Notes: generated by a model not told the origin, from the letters alone. 64,000 nt of DNA from Aestuariimicrobium kwangyangense DSM 21549 (GCF_000421525.1 NZ_ATXE01000002.1:558001-622000), one strand, 5' to 3'. Shown: positions 17,812-27,240, numbered from the stretch's first letter. Numbers and translations: made by a program.

Positions 17812-19290
17812 CGAGAAGGCCCGCTGCAGCACCCCTTTGGCCAGGACGTTGCCGAGGGCTCCCATGATCATGGCCTGGTCCAGCGACAGGTGCCGATGGG
17901 CGACGGTGCCAGAGCCGACCGCCACCGCGTCGTGGAAGCCGCCCGGCCCGTAGCAGTCGAAGTTGGTCTCCAGTGCCTGCAGGGTGGCGATCGCCCCGGC
18001 CCGGTCATGCATCATCGCGAGGAACGCCGCGTGGGGAGTGACGACACCGTTCCCGTAGTCCGGGTCGGGATCGGTGGGTGTGCGGTCGGTGTGTTCCACA
18101 TCGCTGAAGTAACCGTCGGGCTTGAGCCCCAACGCGTCCACCCCCCATTCGGAGTACCCCCCGAAGGGGTTGCTGGCGGGCGAGAACCCCCAGTACCCGT
18201 ACTCCTTCAGGCCATGGTCTCGTTGCACGGCCACGTGGTTGGCATGATTGCGCCCCCACGACAACGGAGCCCAGGTCTCCTCGGGCACGAAGACATTGGG
18301 CATGAGTTCCTCGAACATCGAGCCCCCCCAGCCCGGCACGGTGCGCCGTCCGAGGTAGTCGTGAGCCCCCTCGAAGACGTCGACCCCCAGGTAGCTGCGC
18401 CACTGACCCACCGGGGTCATCTCGGGCCAGGTCCAGTCCGGCGGGAAGGTTCGCCAAGCCTGGAAATACGCGGTGGCGGGGATCTGCTCCTTGGCGATAC
18501 CCAGATAGGTCGTGATGCGGGTCTCGGAGACGATGGTGTCGTAGTGGTGGTCGGCGGTGTACCAGACCGGGGTTCCGGCGCCGATCAGGTCACGCGCCTC
18601 GGTCCGCGGGGGGCGGGCCAGTCGGGTCGGCTCCTCCAGGTAGAAGCCGCCGTAGTTGAGGTAGGGCTTCCAGAAGGTGGGGTCGGAGAAGACGTCGAAG
18701 CGCATCCGGTCGAACATCCGCCCCGCCAAGGTGGCGTTGGCCGGATCGGCATTCCGCACGACCAGCAGCGCCGCCCCCAACCACGCGGCGTCAACGGACG
18801 ACACGAACGGTTCGACGGGGTCCCCGCTGCCCGGCCACGCGGTGACGACGGATCCGTCGCGGGGGTCGTACCAGTTGAAGTACATGCCCGAGGCGGTGTG
18901 GTGCTCCATCCGCGACAGCGTGTCGAGCGTCTGGCGGACACGCCGACTGGCCTCACCGGGGGTGATGATGCCGAGTTCGCGGGCGACGACGGCTGACCAC
19001 AGGTAGCCGCCGATGTTGGTCGGCGACGTCACGGTGGCGGGTTCGGTCAGGTCGGCCTGGATCAGGTCTGTCACCAGGCCGGTGCGCGGATCGGCCATGG
19101 CCGCGAGGCAATGCCAGGTGTCCCTGCCCCAGCGCATCAGCAGTCTTCGCTCCTGCTGGCTCTGGTTCGGGCCTGCGTGCGCAGGGGTCGGAGCCGTGGC
19201 GCCGAGGGCGCCGATGCCCACACCGACACCTCCTGCGAGTAGCGCCCTGCGGCCGAGTGCGGTGGGGGTGTGCTGGAACTGCTGTGACAT
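17749..19290 (-). CDS. Tat-secreted glycoamylase-like glycoside hydrolase
   Basis: 513 residues. The N-terminus has a twin-arginine signal (GRRALLAGGVGVG, then an Ala-rich stretch ending at AHA), so the protein is exported folded. The body is an all-helical, Trp/Tyr-rich domain with YLWSAVVARELG, GMYFNWYDP, SVDAAWLGAALL, GWGGSMFEELMPN and YGYWGFSPASNPFGGY. This pattern is that of the glycoamylase-like domain (PF10091), related in fold to GH144/GH162 beta-1,2-glucanases. Substrate cannot be read from the sequence. GGAGG lies five bases before the ATG. It follows araA by about 120 bases on the same strand, which hints at a role in releasing pentose-containing glycans, but it has no copy of the arabinose operator in front. 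Confidence 0.68.
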   Translation of the reverse strand: MSQQFQHTPTALGRRALLAGGVGVGIGALGATAPTPAHAGPNQSQQERRLLMRWGRDTWHCLAAMADPRTGLVTDLIQADLTEPATVTSPTNIGGYLWSAVVARELGIITPGEASRRVRQTLDTLSRMEHHTASGMYFNWYDPRDGSVVTAWPGSGDPVEPFVSSVDAAWLGAALLVVRNADPANATLAGRMFDRMRFDVFSDPTFWKPYLNYGGFYLEEPTRLARPPRTEARDLIGAGTPVWYTADHHYDTIVSETRITTYLGIAKEQIPATAYFQAWRTFPPDWTWPEMTPVGQWRSYLGVDVFEGAHDYLGRRTVPGWGGSMFEELMPNVFVPEETWAPLSWGRNHANHVAVQRDHGLKEYGYWGFSPASNPFGGYSEWGVDALGLKPDGYFSDVEHTDRTPTDPDPDYGNGVVTPHAAFLAMMHDRAGAIATLQALETNFDCYGPGGFHDAVAVGSGTVAHRHLSLDQAMIMGALGNVLAKGVLQRAFSSGAVERLVRPVISLEEFGAS

Positions 19291-19411
19291 CTTGTCCTCC
19301 GAAGTGCGTCGTCGAGCCCCGGTACGGGAGTGGTACCCGATCCGGTCACACTAACCGGCGGCGGCGCTGGAAGTCGGAGGTCGCGTGGACCCGCAGCGGA
19401 TGCCCCCGGGC

Positions 19412-20914
19412 TCAGAGCCCCTGGGCGAGGCGGTGGTAGGCCTGGTTCCAGCGCAATTCCTGCTGGAACCCGCGCACGGTGGTCTGGTCGTCGATGACGA
19501 CCAGCTCGGTGCGGGTGATGTCGGCGAAGATGCGGAAGACCTCCACGTCCACGGCGGTGCTCATCACGGTGTGGTGCGCGGCCCCGGCAGCGAGCCAGCA
19601 GGCAGCGGAGGTGGCGAGGTCGGGTGCGGGCTTCCAGACGGCTCGTCCGACCGGCAGCTTGGGGAGGTCGGGCGCCGACACGTTCTCGACGAGGTTGGCG
19701 GTCAGCCTGAAGCGGTCCCGCAGGTCGGTGAGCGCCACGACAATCGCCGGGCCCGGGTCGGCGGTGAAGACCAGGCGCACCGGGTCGTCCTTGCCGCCGA
19801 TACCGAGCGGATGCACCTCGAGGCGGGGCTTCGAGGTGGTGAGCGAGGGCGACACCTCGAGCATGTGGGCGCCAAGGATGACCTCATGTCCGGGCACCAG
19901 GTCGTAGGTGTAGTCCTCCATCAGGCTCGCGCCGCCGGGCAGTCCTGTGCCCATCACGTTCGCGAGCCGGACGAGGATGGCCGTCTTCCAGTCACCCTCG
20001 GCTCCGAAGCCGTAACCCTCGGCCATCAACCGCTGCACGGCCAGGCCGGGCAGTTGCCTGAGCGCCCCCAGGTCTTCGAAGCTGGTGGTGAACGCGCCGA
20101 AGTCCCCGGCCTCGAGGAAACTGCGCAGACCGACCTCGATGGCGGCGCCGTCGCGCAGCGACTGGTGCCTCTCGGCTCCGGGCAACAGTTCAGCGGCCAC
20201 GTCGTAGCTGGCCACGTACTCCTCGACCAGGGCGTCGACCTGGGCATCGGTGGCGGCCGCCACGGCCTCGGCCAACTCGTTGACACCCCAGGTGTTGACC
20301 TGCACCCCGAATCGGAGTTCAGCCTCGGTCTTGTCGCCCTCGGTGACGGCCACGTAACGCATGTTGTCGCCGAACCGGGCCAGCTTGAGCGTGCGCAGGG
20401 CCTGGGCACCGGCGGCGGCGCGCTGCCAGTTCTCGACCTGGGCCAGCACTGCGGGGTTGGAGACGTGGCCCACCACGGTCGTCCGTGGGACACCGAGGCG
20501 AGTCTGGATGTAGCCGAACTCGCGGTCACCATGTGCCGCTTGGTTGAGGTTCATGAAGTCGAAGTCGATCTCGTCCCACGGCAGGGCCACATTGGCCTGG
20601 GTGTGCAGGTGCAGCAGGGGTTTGCGCAGTGCGTCGAGTCCCGCGATCCACATCTTGGCGGGGCTGAACGTGTGCATCCAGGAGATCACCCCGATCACGG
20701 AGTCGTCTGCGTTCGCGTCGAGCGCGAGCCTGCGAATCGCATCGGTGTCGGTGAGCACCGGCTTCCACTCGACCCGGACGGGCAGTCCCGCCAGGCCCTC
20801 GGCAACCTGCCGGGACTGCTCGGCCACCTGCCGGAGCGTCTCGGGGCCGTAGAGGTGCTGGGATCCGGTGACGAACCAGACGGTGAGGCCGTCGAACGAC
20901 GAGCTGAGTGCCAT
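19412..20914 (-). CDS. araA: L-arabinose isomerase
   Basis: 500 residues, the usual family length. The N-terminal [16 protein letters not shown] is diagnostic, and LMEDYTYDL and LGAHMLEV hold the conserved metal-binding and catalytic Glu and His residues. It converts L-arabinose to L-ribulose in the cytosol. AGGAG is five bases upstream of the ATG. It is the last gene of araD-araB-araA, 21 bases after araB. Confidence 0.97.
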   Translation of the reverse strand: MALSSSFDGLTVWFVTGSQHLYGPETLRQVAEQSRQVAEGLAGLPVRVEWKPVLTDTDAIRRLALDANADDSVIGVISWMHTFSPAKMWIAGLDALRKPLLHLHTQANVALPWDEIDFDFMNLNQAAHGDREFGYIQTRLGVPRTTVVGHVSNPAVLAQVENWQRAAAGAQALRTLKLARFGDNMRYVAVTEGDKTEAELRFGVQVNTWGVNELAEAVAAATDAQVDALVEEYVASYDVAAELLPGAERHQSLRDGAAIEVGLRSFLEAGDFGAFTTSFEDLGALRQLPGLAVQRLMAEGYGFGAEGDWKTAILVRLANVMGTGLPGGASLMEDYTYDLVPGHEVILGAHMLEVSPSLTTSKPRLEVHPLGIGGKDDPVRLVFTADPGPAIVVALTDLRDRFRLTANLVENVSAPDLPKLPVGRAVWKPAPDLATSAACWLAAGAAHHTVMSTAVDVEVFRIFADITRTELVVIDDQTTVRGFQQELRWNQAYHRLAQGL

Positions 20915-20935
20915 GGGGGCTCCTAGGTGGGGTGG

Positions 20936-22534
20936 TCAGAGAGCCTCGACGGCGGCGGCCTCGACGGCCAGTCCGACGCGGTAGCGCTCGAGGTGGGAGG
21001 CGAACCCGGCGACATCGGCCGGATCGGGGTCGTGGGTGACGAGGGCGGCGTCGGCGAACACCTGGTCGTCGAGGAAGGTGGCGAGGTCGCGTCCCCCGTG
21101 GGCGAGACCGTGGGCGGCCAACACGGCCATGCCCCACGCTCCCCCTTCGGCAGCCGTCTCACCGACGCTCACCGGCACGTCGAGGGCACCGGCCAGGAAT
21201 CTCTGGGCCCCTCCGGCGGTACGGAACATTCCCCCGTGCGCGTACAGGGAGTCGAGCTGCACGCCTTCTTCGGTCAGCACGCGCATGCCGAGAGCGAGGG
21301 TGGAGAAGACCCCGTAGAGCTGGGCACGGACCGTGTTGGCCAGGGTGAACGAGCTGTCGGGGGTGCGCACGAACAGGGGACGACCCTCCTCCAGCCCGGC
21401 GATCGGCTCACCCGCCAGCTGGTTGTAGGCGAGCAGGCCGCCGGCGTCGGGATCGCCCGCGAGCGCCTCACGGAAGAGCAGGTCGTAGACCGCGTCATCG
21501 TCGAGAGCGAGACCGGCAAGCTCGGCGAATCGTCGGAACAGCCCGGCCCAGCTGGCCAGTTCGCTGGCCCCGTTGTTGCAGTGCACCATCGCCACCGGGT
21601 CTCCCGCCGGGGTGGTGACCAGGTCGATCTCCTGGTGCACCCTGGCCAAGGGACGCTCAAGCACCACCATCGCGAAGATCGAGGTGCCCGCGCTCACGTT
21701 GCCGGTTCGGGGGGCAACGGCGTGGGTCGCCACCATGCCGGTGCCGGCATCGCCCTCGGGCGGGCACACCGGGGTGCCCTCGACGAGCACACCGGCACTG
21801 AGCGTGCCCTCGGGGTCGAGCAGTCGCAGACCCTCGGGGGTCAGCGAACCGGCCGGGTCACCGGCCTTCAGCACCCGCGGCAGCAGGTCGCGCAAGGGTG
21901 GAACCCGCCCGGCAGCCAGGCGGTCGTAGCGCTCGACCAGTTCCGGGTCGTAGTCCAGGTGGTGGTCGGGGCCGGTGCCCGGACCCGAGGAGATGGGGAA
22001 CACACCGGAGGCGTCACCGACACCCAGCACCCGCTCCCCCGTCAGCTTCTCGTGCACGTACCCGGCCAGAGTGGTGATGTGGTGCAGCCGCGCCAGGTGC
22101 TGCTCGTCGTCCAGCACGGCTTGGTGCAGATGGGCGATCGACCAGCGAAGCGGGATGTTGACGCCCAACTCGCTCACCAGTTCTTCCGAGGCCCGAGCGG
22201 TGGTGGTGTTGCGCCAGGTGCGGAACGGCACCAGCAGCTCACCGGCGGAGTCGAAGGGGAGGTATCCGTGCATCATGGCGGAGATCCCGATGGCGTCGAT
22301 GCGCATCCCTGCGATCGGGCCGAGGTCGGCGATGGCGGCCCGGATGCCGTTCCACACCTCATCGAGGGAGTAGGTCCACATGCGATCGACGAACTGGTTC
22401 TCCCAGGCGTGGCTGCCGGTGGCGAGCACGGTGGTCGGGTGGTCGGCGTCGACCAGGCAGGCCTTGATCCGGGTCGATCCGAGCTCGATGCCCAGGCAGC
22501 TGCGCTGTGAGCCGCCCGTGGAGGTGGTGCTCAT
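20936..22534 (-). CDS. araB: L-ribulokinase (FGGY family)
   Basis: 532 residues. The ATP-binding ELGSTRIKA segment is at the N-terminus. The region EGDAGTGMVATHAV followed by GNVSAGTSIFAMV holds the catalytic Asp and adenosine-binding loop of FGGY kinases. The C-terminal FRTAGGAQRFLAGALDVPV is also typical. It phosphorylates L-ribulose to L-ribulose 5-phosphate. The ATG overlaps the araD stop by four bases. Some FGGY kinases act on other sugars, but the position between araA and araD settles the assignment. Confidence 0.92.
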   Translation of the reverse strand: MSTTSTGGSQRSCLGIELGSTRIKACLVDADHPTTVLATGSHAWENQFVDRMWTYSLDEVWNGIRAAIADLGPIAGMRIDAIGISAMMHGYLPFDSAGELLVPFRTWRNTTTARASEELVSELGVNIPLRWSIAHLHQAVLDDEQHLARLHHITTLAGYVHEKLTGERVLGVGDASGVFPISSGPGTGPDHHLDYDPELVERYDRLAAGRVPPLRDLLPRVLKAGDPAGSLTPEGLRLLDPEGTLSAGVLVEGTPVCPPEGDAGTGMVATHAVAPRTGNVSAGTSIFAMVVLERPLARVHQEIDLVTTPAGDPVAMVHCNNGASELASWAGLFRRFAELAGLALDDDAVYDLLFREALAGDPDAGGLLAYNQLAGEPIAGLEEGRPLFVRTPDSSFTLANTVRAQLYGVFSTLALGMRVLTEEGVQLDSLYAHGGMFRTAGGAQRFLAGALDVPVSVGETAAEGGAWGMAVLAAHGLAHGGRDLATFLDDQVFADAALVTHDPDPADVAGFASHLERYRVGLAVEAAAVEAL

Positions 22535-23220
22535 CGACGTTCGTCCCCCTGCTGTCCGTAGACGTTCTGGTAGCGGTCGTACAGACGATCGATGTCGGCC
22601 GGGTCGATCGGAACCAGGTCGCCGCCCTGCCGCGCGATGTGCACGGTCCTGGCGACATCCTCGAGCATGACAGCGGCCTTGACCGCGTCCTTGGCCGAAC
22701 TGCCGATCGTGAAGGGCCCGTGGTTGCGCATCAGGACGGCCCGGGAGCGGTGACCCCTCAGGGTCTCGACGATGCCGCGCCCGATGGAGTCGTCACCGAT
22801 GATCGCGAACGGTCCGACCGGGATGGGTCCCCCGAACTCGTCGGCCATGGCGGTGATCACGCAGGGAATCTCCTCGCCCCTGGCGGCCCACGCGACGGCG
22901 TAGGTCGAGTGCGTGTGCACGACCCCTCCGACCTCGGGCATCTGGCGGTAGACGTAGGCATGGGCCGCAGTGTCGCTGGAGGGTTGGCGCTCGGAGCCGG
23001 GCAGCCCGGGCACGGGCCGTCCGTCGAGGTCACAGACCACCATGTTCTCCGGCGCGAGGTCGTCATAGGAGACCCCGGACGGTTTGATGACGAACAGATC
23101 GGTTCCCGGAACCCGTCCCGAGACGTTGCCGCCGGTCCACACCACCAAGCCGGCTCGCACGAGTTCGGCGTGCAGGCGCGCGACGTCATCCCTGACGGCG
23201 TCGATCTGTCTGGTGTCCAC
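22531..23220 (-). CDS. araD: L-ribulose-5-phosphate 4-epimerase
   Basis: About 229 residues of the class II aldolase fold. TGGNVSGRV binds phosphate, HTHSTYAV carries two zinc-binding His residues, and MRNHGPFT carries the third. It forms D-xylulose 5-phosphate, which enters the pentose phosphate pathway. GTG at 23220 is preferred because GGAG lies eight bases upstream; an in-frame GTG at 23229 would overlap that site. A TGTAACGATACA operator sits 17 bases before the start. It is the first gene of the araDBA operon. Confidence 0.94.
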   Translation of the reverse strand: MDTRQIDAVRDDVARLHAELVRAGLVVWTGGNVSGRVPGTDLFVIKPSGVSYDDLAPENMVVCDLDGRPVPGLPGSERQPSSDTAAHAYVYRQMPEVGGVVHTHSTYAVAWAARGEEIPCVITAMADEFGGPIPVGPFAIIGDDSIGRGIVETLRGHRSRAVLMRNHGPFTIGSSAKDAVKAAVMLEDVARTVHIARQGGDLVPIDPADIDRLYDRYQNVYGQQGDERR

Positions 23221-23237
23221 GGTGATCACTCCACAAA

Positions 23238-23249
23238 TGTATCGTTACA
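23238..23249 (-). promoter_or_regulatory. Arabinose operator in front of araD
   Basis: TGTAACGATACA read on the minus strand: a near-palindrome with central CG, the form expected for a LacI-family operator. It is identical in sequence to the two sites in front of the GH51 gene. It lies immediately upstream of the araD ribosome-binding site, where bound repressor would block initiation. Confidence 0.75.
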
Positions 23250-23269
23250 GATTGGTCCACGCCAGCGGC

Positions 23270-24583
23270 TCAGAGTGTCGCACCTCGCAACAGGGCCACC
23301 CCGTGGGCCGGCAGGTTCAGCCTGACCGCCCCACTCCCAGGAGCCACGCCGCGGGCCCGGTCGGACTGTTCGTCGACGGGCTCCACCACGAGACTCTCAC
23401 CCGACCACAACTCCACCAGGTGTGGCCCCTCGCCGGGCACCAGTCCGAGGTTGCCGACGTCGAGAACCAGTTCGCGCGCCACGTCGGCCAGGTTGAAGCA
23501 GGCAGCCCACGCCACCGGCTGTCCCTCACGGATGCCCCGTGCCCCCCACAGGACGGTGTCGCCCTCACGGAAGAGTTCCCTGTTGTCGCGGGAGTCCAGC
23601 ACGGCGAGCACCTCGTCGTTGGTGAACAGCGCGATGGTCTCGGGTCGGGTGCTGGGTAGGTCTCCACCGATCATGAGCGGAGAGCGAGCCATCAGCCACA
23701 GGGTGAGCAGGCTGCGTCGCTCGTCCGGGGTCAGCAGGTCGTCGCGAGGCTCACCACGTTCGGCCCTGATGCCGATCCGCCCCAATGGCAGCATGTCGCC
23801 ATCGGGCCACCCCTGCTCACCGGCATGGGGGGCCCAGCGGGCGAAGCGGGCGAAGTTGGCCTCGACATCGCTCCAGCGATCCCACAGGTCGTCGCAGATG
23901 CGCCACATGGTGGCGTGCTGCCGCAGGTGGTCGAGTCGGCTCAGCGACAGGTCCCTTCCCGGTGACAGGCTCAACTGCATCTCCCGCCCGGTTTTGGCGA
24001 TCGCGCGGGAGTACGCCTCGATGTCGGCCGCCTGGTAAGGCCACAACATGTCGTCGGCCTTGATGAAGTCGACGCCCCACTCGGCGTAGAGGGCCATGGT
24101 CGAGTCGTAGTAGTCCTGGGCGCCCGGGTGGGTGTGGTCGAGGCCGACCATGTCGGGATTCCACTCACACGAGTTGGTCTCGACCGCCACCTGCCGGGCG
24201 GTGTGTGGGGAACCGGCGATGGGCAGGTCGGCGGCAACGGCCAGGCGCGGGATGCCCCGCATCGTGTGGATGCCGAACTTCAGCCCGAGGGCGTGCACCT
24301 GGTCGGCGAGTGGACGAAAACCTGCCCCGCCTGCACTGGAGGGAAATCGGCCCGGGTCGGGCACGAGCCTGCCGTGCCCGTCGAGCTGCAGGGGTGCCTC
24401 GGGGTTGTACCCGTGCGAACGTGCCGTCGGATCCGACCAGTCGATGTCGACGACCACCGTGTCGAATCCGTGTGCCAGCAGGTGCTCGGCCATGAAGTGG
24501 GCGTTGGCGAGCACCTCGTCCTCAGTGACGGTGGTGCCGTAGCAGTCCCAGCTGTTCCAGCCCATGGGTGGGCGAGGGCTCAT
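23270..24583 (-). CDS. GH27 glycosidase, probably beta-L-arabinopyranosidase
   Basis: 437 residues. PPMGWNSWDCYG opens the GH27 TIM barrel, FIKADDM carries the nucleophile Asp, and RICDDLWDRW the acid/base Asp. The C-terminal beta domain follows. In alpha-galactosidases the sugar is held by a DD pair in a segment like IDDCW. Here the segment reads VVVDIDWSD, with Ile in place of the second Asp. To my recollection the same Asp-to-Ile change marks the GH27 beta-L-arabinopyranosidase of Geobacillus. No signal peptide is seen, so it acts on imported oligosaccharides. The ATG at 24583 has AGGAG five bases upstream and lies one base from the lacI stop, so it is in the lacI transcript. Confidence 0.82.
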   Translation of the reverse strand: MSPRPPMGWNSWDCYGTTVTEDEVLANAHFMAEHLLAHGFDTVVVDIDWSDPTARSHGYNPEAPLQLDGHGRLVPDPGRFPSSAGGAGFRPLADQVHALGLKFGIHTMRGIPRLAVAADLPIAGSPHTARQVAVETNSCEWNPDMVGLDHTHPGAQDYYDSTMALYAEWGVDFIKADDMLWPYQAADIEAYSRAIAKTGREMQLSLSPGRDLSLSRLDHLRQHATMWRICDDLWDRWSDVEANFARFARWAPHAGEQGWPDGDMLPLGRIGIRAERGEPRDDLLTPDERRSLLTLWLMARSPLMIGGDLPSTRPETIALFTNDEVLAVLDSRDNRELFREGDTVLWGARGIREGQPVAWAACFNLADVARELVLDVGNLGLVPGEGPHLVELWSGESLVVEPVDEQSDRARGVAPGSGAVRLNLPAHGVALLRGATL

Positions 24584-24584
24584 C

Positions 24585-25610
24585 TCATCTCCTGGTGGAT
24601 TCGCGTTGGACGAGGGTGACGTCGCCGATGAAGGTGCGGTAGTCATCGGGGTCGCGACGGCCCTCGATGCGTTCGACCAGCATGTCGAGGGCCGCGTCGA
24701 CCATGCCCTCGTGGTCGGGCCGGACGGCGGTCAGCGAGGGCGTGAGGAACTGGGCCAACGGTACGTCGTCGAACCCGACGACCAAGACGTCCTCGGGCAC
24801 ACTGAACCCCCGGTCGCGCAGGACCCTGATGGCCGAGACCGCGATCACGTCGGTGGCGCAGACCAGGCCGTCAACGGGAGGTTGACCACCCTCGCCACCG
24901 AGTTCGTCGAGCAGTCGACCGGTGGACTCCAGACTTCCCTCGAAGGAGTAGTCGGCGTGGTGCACCCAGAGCGGGTTGACCGTGAGCCCGGCTCGCTCCA
25001 TGGCCGTCAGGTATCCCTGCGCTCGCAGCGTCGACACGTCGACCTCGCCGGTGCCCACCTGACCCCCGATGATCGCGATCCGCGTGCAGCCCTGGTCGAT
25101 CAGGTGCTGGGTGGCGAGGTCGGTGCCACGCTCGTTCGCCATGGCGACGTGGTCGATGGGGATGCTGAAGGGACGCTCGCCGAAGACCACCAACGGGAAG
25201 TCGCCGCGCAGCAGGGTGGCATCGTCGTCGTGCAACTGCACCGAGCTCAGCATGACCCCGTCGTAGCTGCGCAGGCGTGAGCGGGTGATCGAGTCGAGTT
25301 CCCGGTCACGGCGCGCGCTGGTCTGTTCGACCACCAACTCGTACCCCCGTGCGGCGGCGCGCTCGATCAGCAAGGTCGCCAGCAGCCCGAAATAGGGGCG
25401 ATCGATGTCGGGCACGGCCAGGCAGATCACGCCGCTACGCCCTTGGCGCAGGTTCCGGGCGGCGGTGTTGACGTGGTAGTCCAGTTCGGCGATCGCGGCC
25501 AGCACCTTCTGCCGGGTGGACTCGCGCACATGCGGGTGCCCGTTGATCACGTTCGAGACCGTCATCACCGAGACGCCCGCATGGCGAGCCACGTCCTGCA
25601 TCGTGCCCAT
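24585..25610 (-). CDS. LacI-family regulator of the arabinose locus
   Basis: 341 residues. The N-terminal helix-turn-helix VARHAGVSVMTVSNVINGH and the hinge helix region NTAARNLRQGRSGV are clear, followed by a periplasmic-binding-protein-like effector domain (VCATDVIAVSAIRVLRDRG, VVGFDDVPLA). It lies between GH51 and GH27 genes and most likely binds the three TGTAACGATACA sites and is released by L-arabinose or a related sugar. Its own start has a TAGGTT box eight bases upstream that overlaps the GH51 stop codon, allowing basal expression independent of the operon promoter. Confidence 0.92.
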   Translation of the reverse strand: MGTMQDVARHAGVSVMTVSNVINGHPHVRESTRQKVLAAIAELDYHVNTAARNLRQGRSGVICLAVPDIDRPYFGLLATLLIERAAARGYELVVEQTSARRDRELDSITRSRLRSYDGVMLSSVQLHDDDATLLRGDFPLVVFGERPFSIPIDHVAMANERGTDLATQHLIDQGCTRIAIIGGQVGTGEVDVSTLRAQGYLTAMERAGLTVNPLWVHHADYSFEGSLESTGRLLDELGGEGGQPPVDGLVCATDVIAVSAIRVLRDRGFSVPEDVLVVGFDDVPLAQFLTPSLTAVRPDHEGMVDAALDMLVERIEGRRDPDDYRTFIGDVTLVQRESTRR

Positions 25611-25618
25611 GGAGCTGC

Positions 25619-25624
25619 AACCTA
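25619..25624 (-). promoter_or_regulatory. -10 box for leaderless lacI, overlapping the GH51 stop codon
   Basis: TAGGTT on the minus strand; its first three bases are the TAG stop of the GH51 gene. Eight bases separate it from the ATG at 25610, and no Shine-Dalgarno sequence is present. Confidence 0.5.
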
Positions 25625-27064
25625 TCCGAGCCGCACGCGGACGGTCGCCACCGCGTGGGGCGGCAGCGTGAAGCTGACCCGGCCCCCGTCGACCCGAACG
25701 GCCAGGTCGGCGAGCGAGACGGCGTCCGGTTGGTCGAAGGTGTTGTGCGAGTCGGGGGCGTCGGAGCCCAGCAGCTGGGCGCGGAGCAGCTCACCCACGC
25801 CACGCGGCAGTTCGAACTCGGCGGGCAGCTCGCGCTCCAGGGAGGTGTTCGCGGCGCTGATCGTCCAGTCGTCCCCCTTGCGGGAGACCGTCAGTTCGCC
25901 GTCGGGACCCAGCGCGCCGGCCGGGGTGGGCACGTACTCGGCATCCTGGTGGTCGCGGTAGAGGTCGAACACGTGGTAGGTCGGAGTGGTGATCATCGAG
26001 GCGCCGTCGGTCAGGATCATCGACTGCAGCACATTGACCATCTGGGCGATGTTGGTCATGCGCACCCGGTCGGCGTGGCGGTGGAAGATGTTGAGGTTGA
26101 TGGCCGCCACCATGGCGTCACGCTGGGTGTTCTGCTGGTACAGGAAGCCGGGGTTGGTGCCCTCCTCCACGTCGTACCAGGTTCCCCACTCGTCGATCAC
26201 GAGGGCGACCCGCTTGTGGGGGTCGTGGCGATCCATGATCCGGCTGTGGGCGGTGACCAACTCGTCCATCCGTCGGGTCTGCCTCAGGGTCTCGTGCCAC
26301 CCGTACTCGTCGAAACCGGTGGCGGCCCCCTTCGCCGACCAGTCGGTGGTCGGGAGCGTGTAGTAGTGCAGGCTGAGGCCGTCCATGTGGCCGCCGGCCC
26401 GAGCCATCAACACCTCGGTCCACTCGTAGTCCTCGGCGTTGGGGCCGCAGGCGATCCGCGCCACCCGCTCTGGCCCGTACTGGCGCACATAGGTCTGGTA
26501 CTGGCGGTACAGGTTGGCGTAGTGCAGGGGCAGCATGTTGCCACCGCAGCCCCAGGACTCATTGCCGACCCCGAACCACTCCAGCTTCCAGGGCTGTTCG
26601 CGTCCGTGGTGCTTGCGCAGTTCGGCCATCGGGGCGGTGGAGTCGAGGGTCATGTACTCGACCCAGTCGTGCATCTCGGCCACGGTGCCGCTTCCGACGT
26701 TGCCGCAGATGTAGGCCTCGGCGTCGAGCTGGTTGACCAGGTCGAAGTACTCATGGGTCCCGAACTCGTTCGGCTCGACCACACCGCCCCAGTGGGTGTT
26801 GACCATCGGCTGCCGCTCGGGTCCCACCCCCTTCAGCCAGTGGTACTCGTCCGCGAAGCATCCGCCCGGCCAACGCACGAGGGGCACCTGGATGTGGCGC
26901 AGCGCCTGCACCACATCGGTGCGGATGCCGTTCTTGTTGGCGATCTCGGAGTCGCGGCCGACCCAGATGCCCTCGTAGATGCAGCGGCCCAGGTGCTCGG
27001 CGAACTGGCCCTGGATGCGGCGATCCAGGGTGACGGGGGTGTCGGCAGGGGCGAGACGAATCAT
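25622..27064 (-). CDS. abfA: GH51 alpha-L-arabinofuranosidase
   Basis: 480 residues. GVGNESWG holds the acid/base Glu and VIDEWGTW the nucleophile Glu. [13 protein letters not shown] and the C-terminal beta domain are typical of intracellular GH51 enzymes. It removes terminal L-arabinofuranosyl groups from arabino-oligosaccharides. There is no signal peptide. ATG at 27064 is used because AAGGA is upstream and the family N-terminus begins there; the 33 extra codons upstream run into the operators. Two tandem operators lie 65-98 bases upstream, making it the first gene of abfA-lacI-GH27. Confidence 0.95.
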   Translation of the reverse strand: MIRLAPADTPVTLDRRIQGQFAEHLGRCIYEGIWVGRDSEIANKNGIRTDVVQALRHIQVPLVRWPGGCFADEYHWLKGVGPERQPMVNTHWGGVVEPNEFGTHEYFDLVNQLDAEAYICGNVGSGTVAEMHDWVEYMTLDSTAPMAELRKHHGREQPWKLEWFGVGNESWGCGGNMLPLHYANLYRQYQTYVRQYGPERVARIACGPNAEDYEWTEVLMARAGGHMDGLSLHYYTLPTTDWSAKGAATGFDEYGWHETLRQTRRMDELVTAHSRIMDRHDPHKRVALVIDEWGTWYDVEEGTNPGFLYQQNTQRDAMVAAINLNIFHRHADRVRMTNIAQMVNVLQSMILTDGASMITTPTYHVFDLYRDHQDAEYVPTPAGALGPDGELTVSRKGDDWTISAANTSLERELPAEFELPRGVGELLRAQLLGSDAPDSHNTFDQPDAVSLADLAVRVDGGRVSFTLPPHAVATVRVRLG

Positions 27065-27128
27065 GCGGATGGTCCTTCGGCGGTGAAGTGTGCGGAGCCG
27101 GCCTGGCGCTGCCCAGCGGTGAACTCGT

Positions 27129-27140
27129 TGTAACGATACA
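27129..27140 (-). promoter_or_regulatory. Arabinose operator 1 in front of the GH51 gene
   Basis: TGTAACGATACA on the plus strand (TGTATCGTTACA on the gene strand). The gene-strand copy contains TATCGT, which could itself be the -10 box, so a bound repressor would cover the promoter. Confidence 0.75.
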
Positions 27141-27150
27141 GAGCAGCTCC

Positions 27151-27162
27151 TGTAACGATACA
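27151..27162 (-). promoter_or_regulatory. Arabinose operator 2 in front of the GH51 gene
   Basis: A second exact copy of TGTAACGATACA, 22 bases from the first. This is two helical turns, so two repressor dimers would sit on the same face of the DNA. Confidence 0.75.
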
Positions 27163-27240
27163 CAAGCAGCGCCCTCCCTGCACCCGTCCCGGGGCCATTC
27201 GGCGACTGGGACGATCCCCGGCCACCCGTCCCGCCAGCCG

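Noticed and set aside
19385-22510. Two open frames of over 500 codons on the plus strand
   Set aside because: They mirror araA and araB exactly and have no family features.
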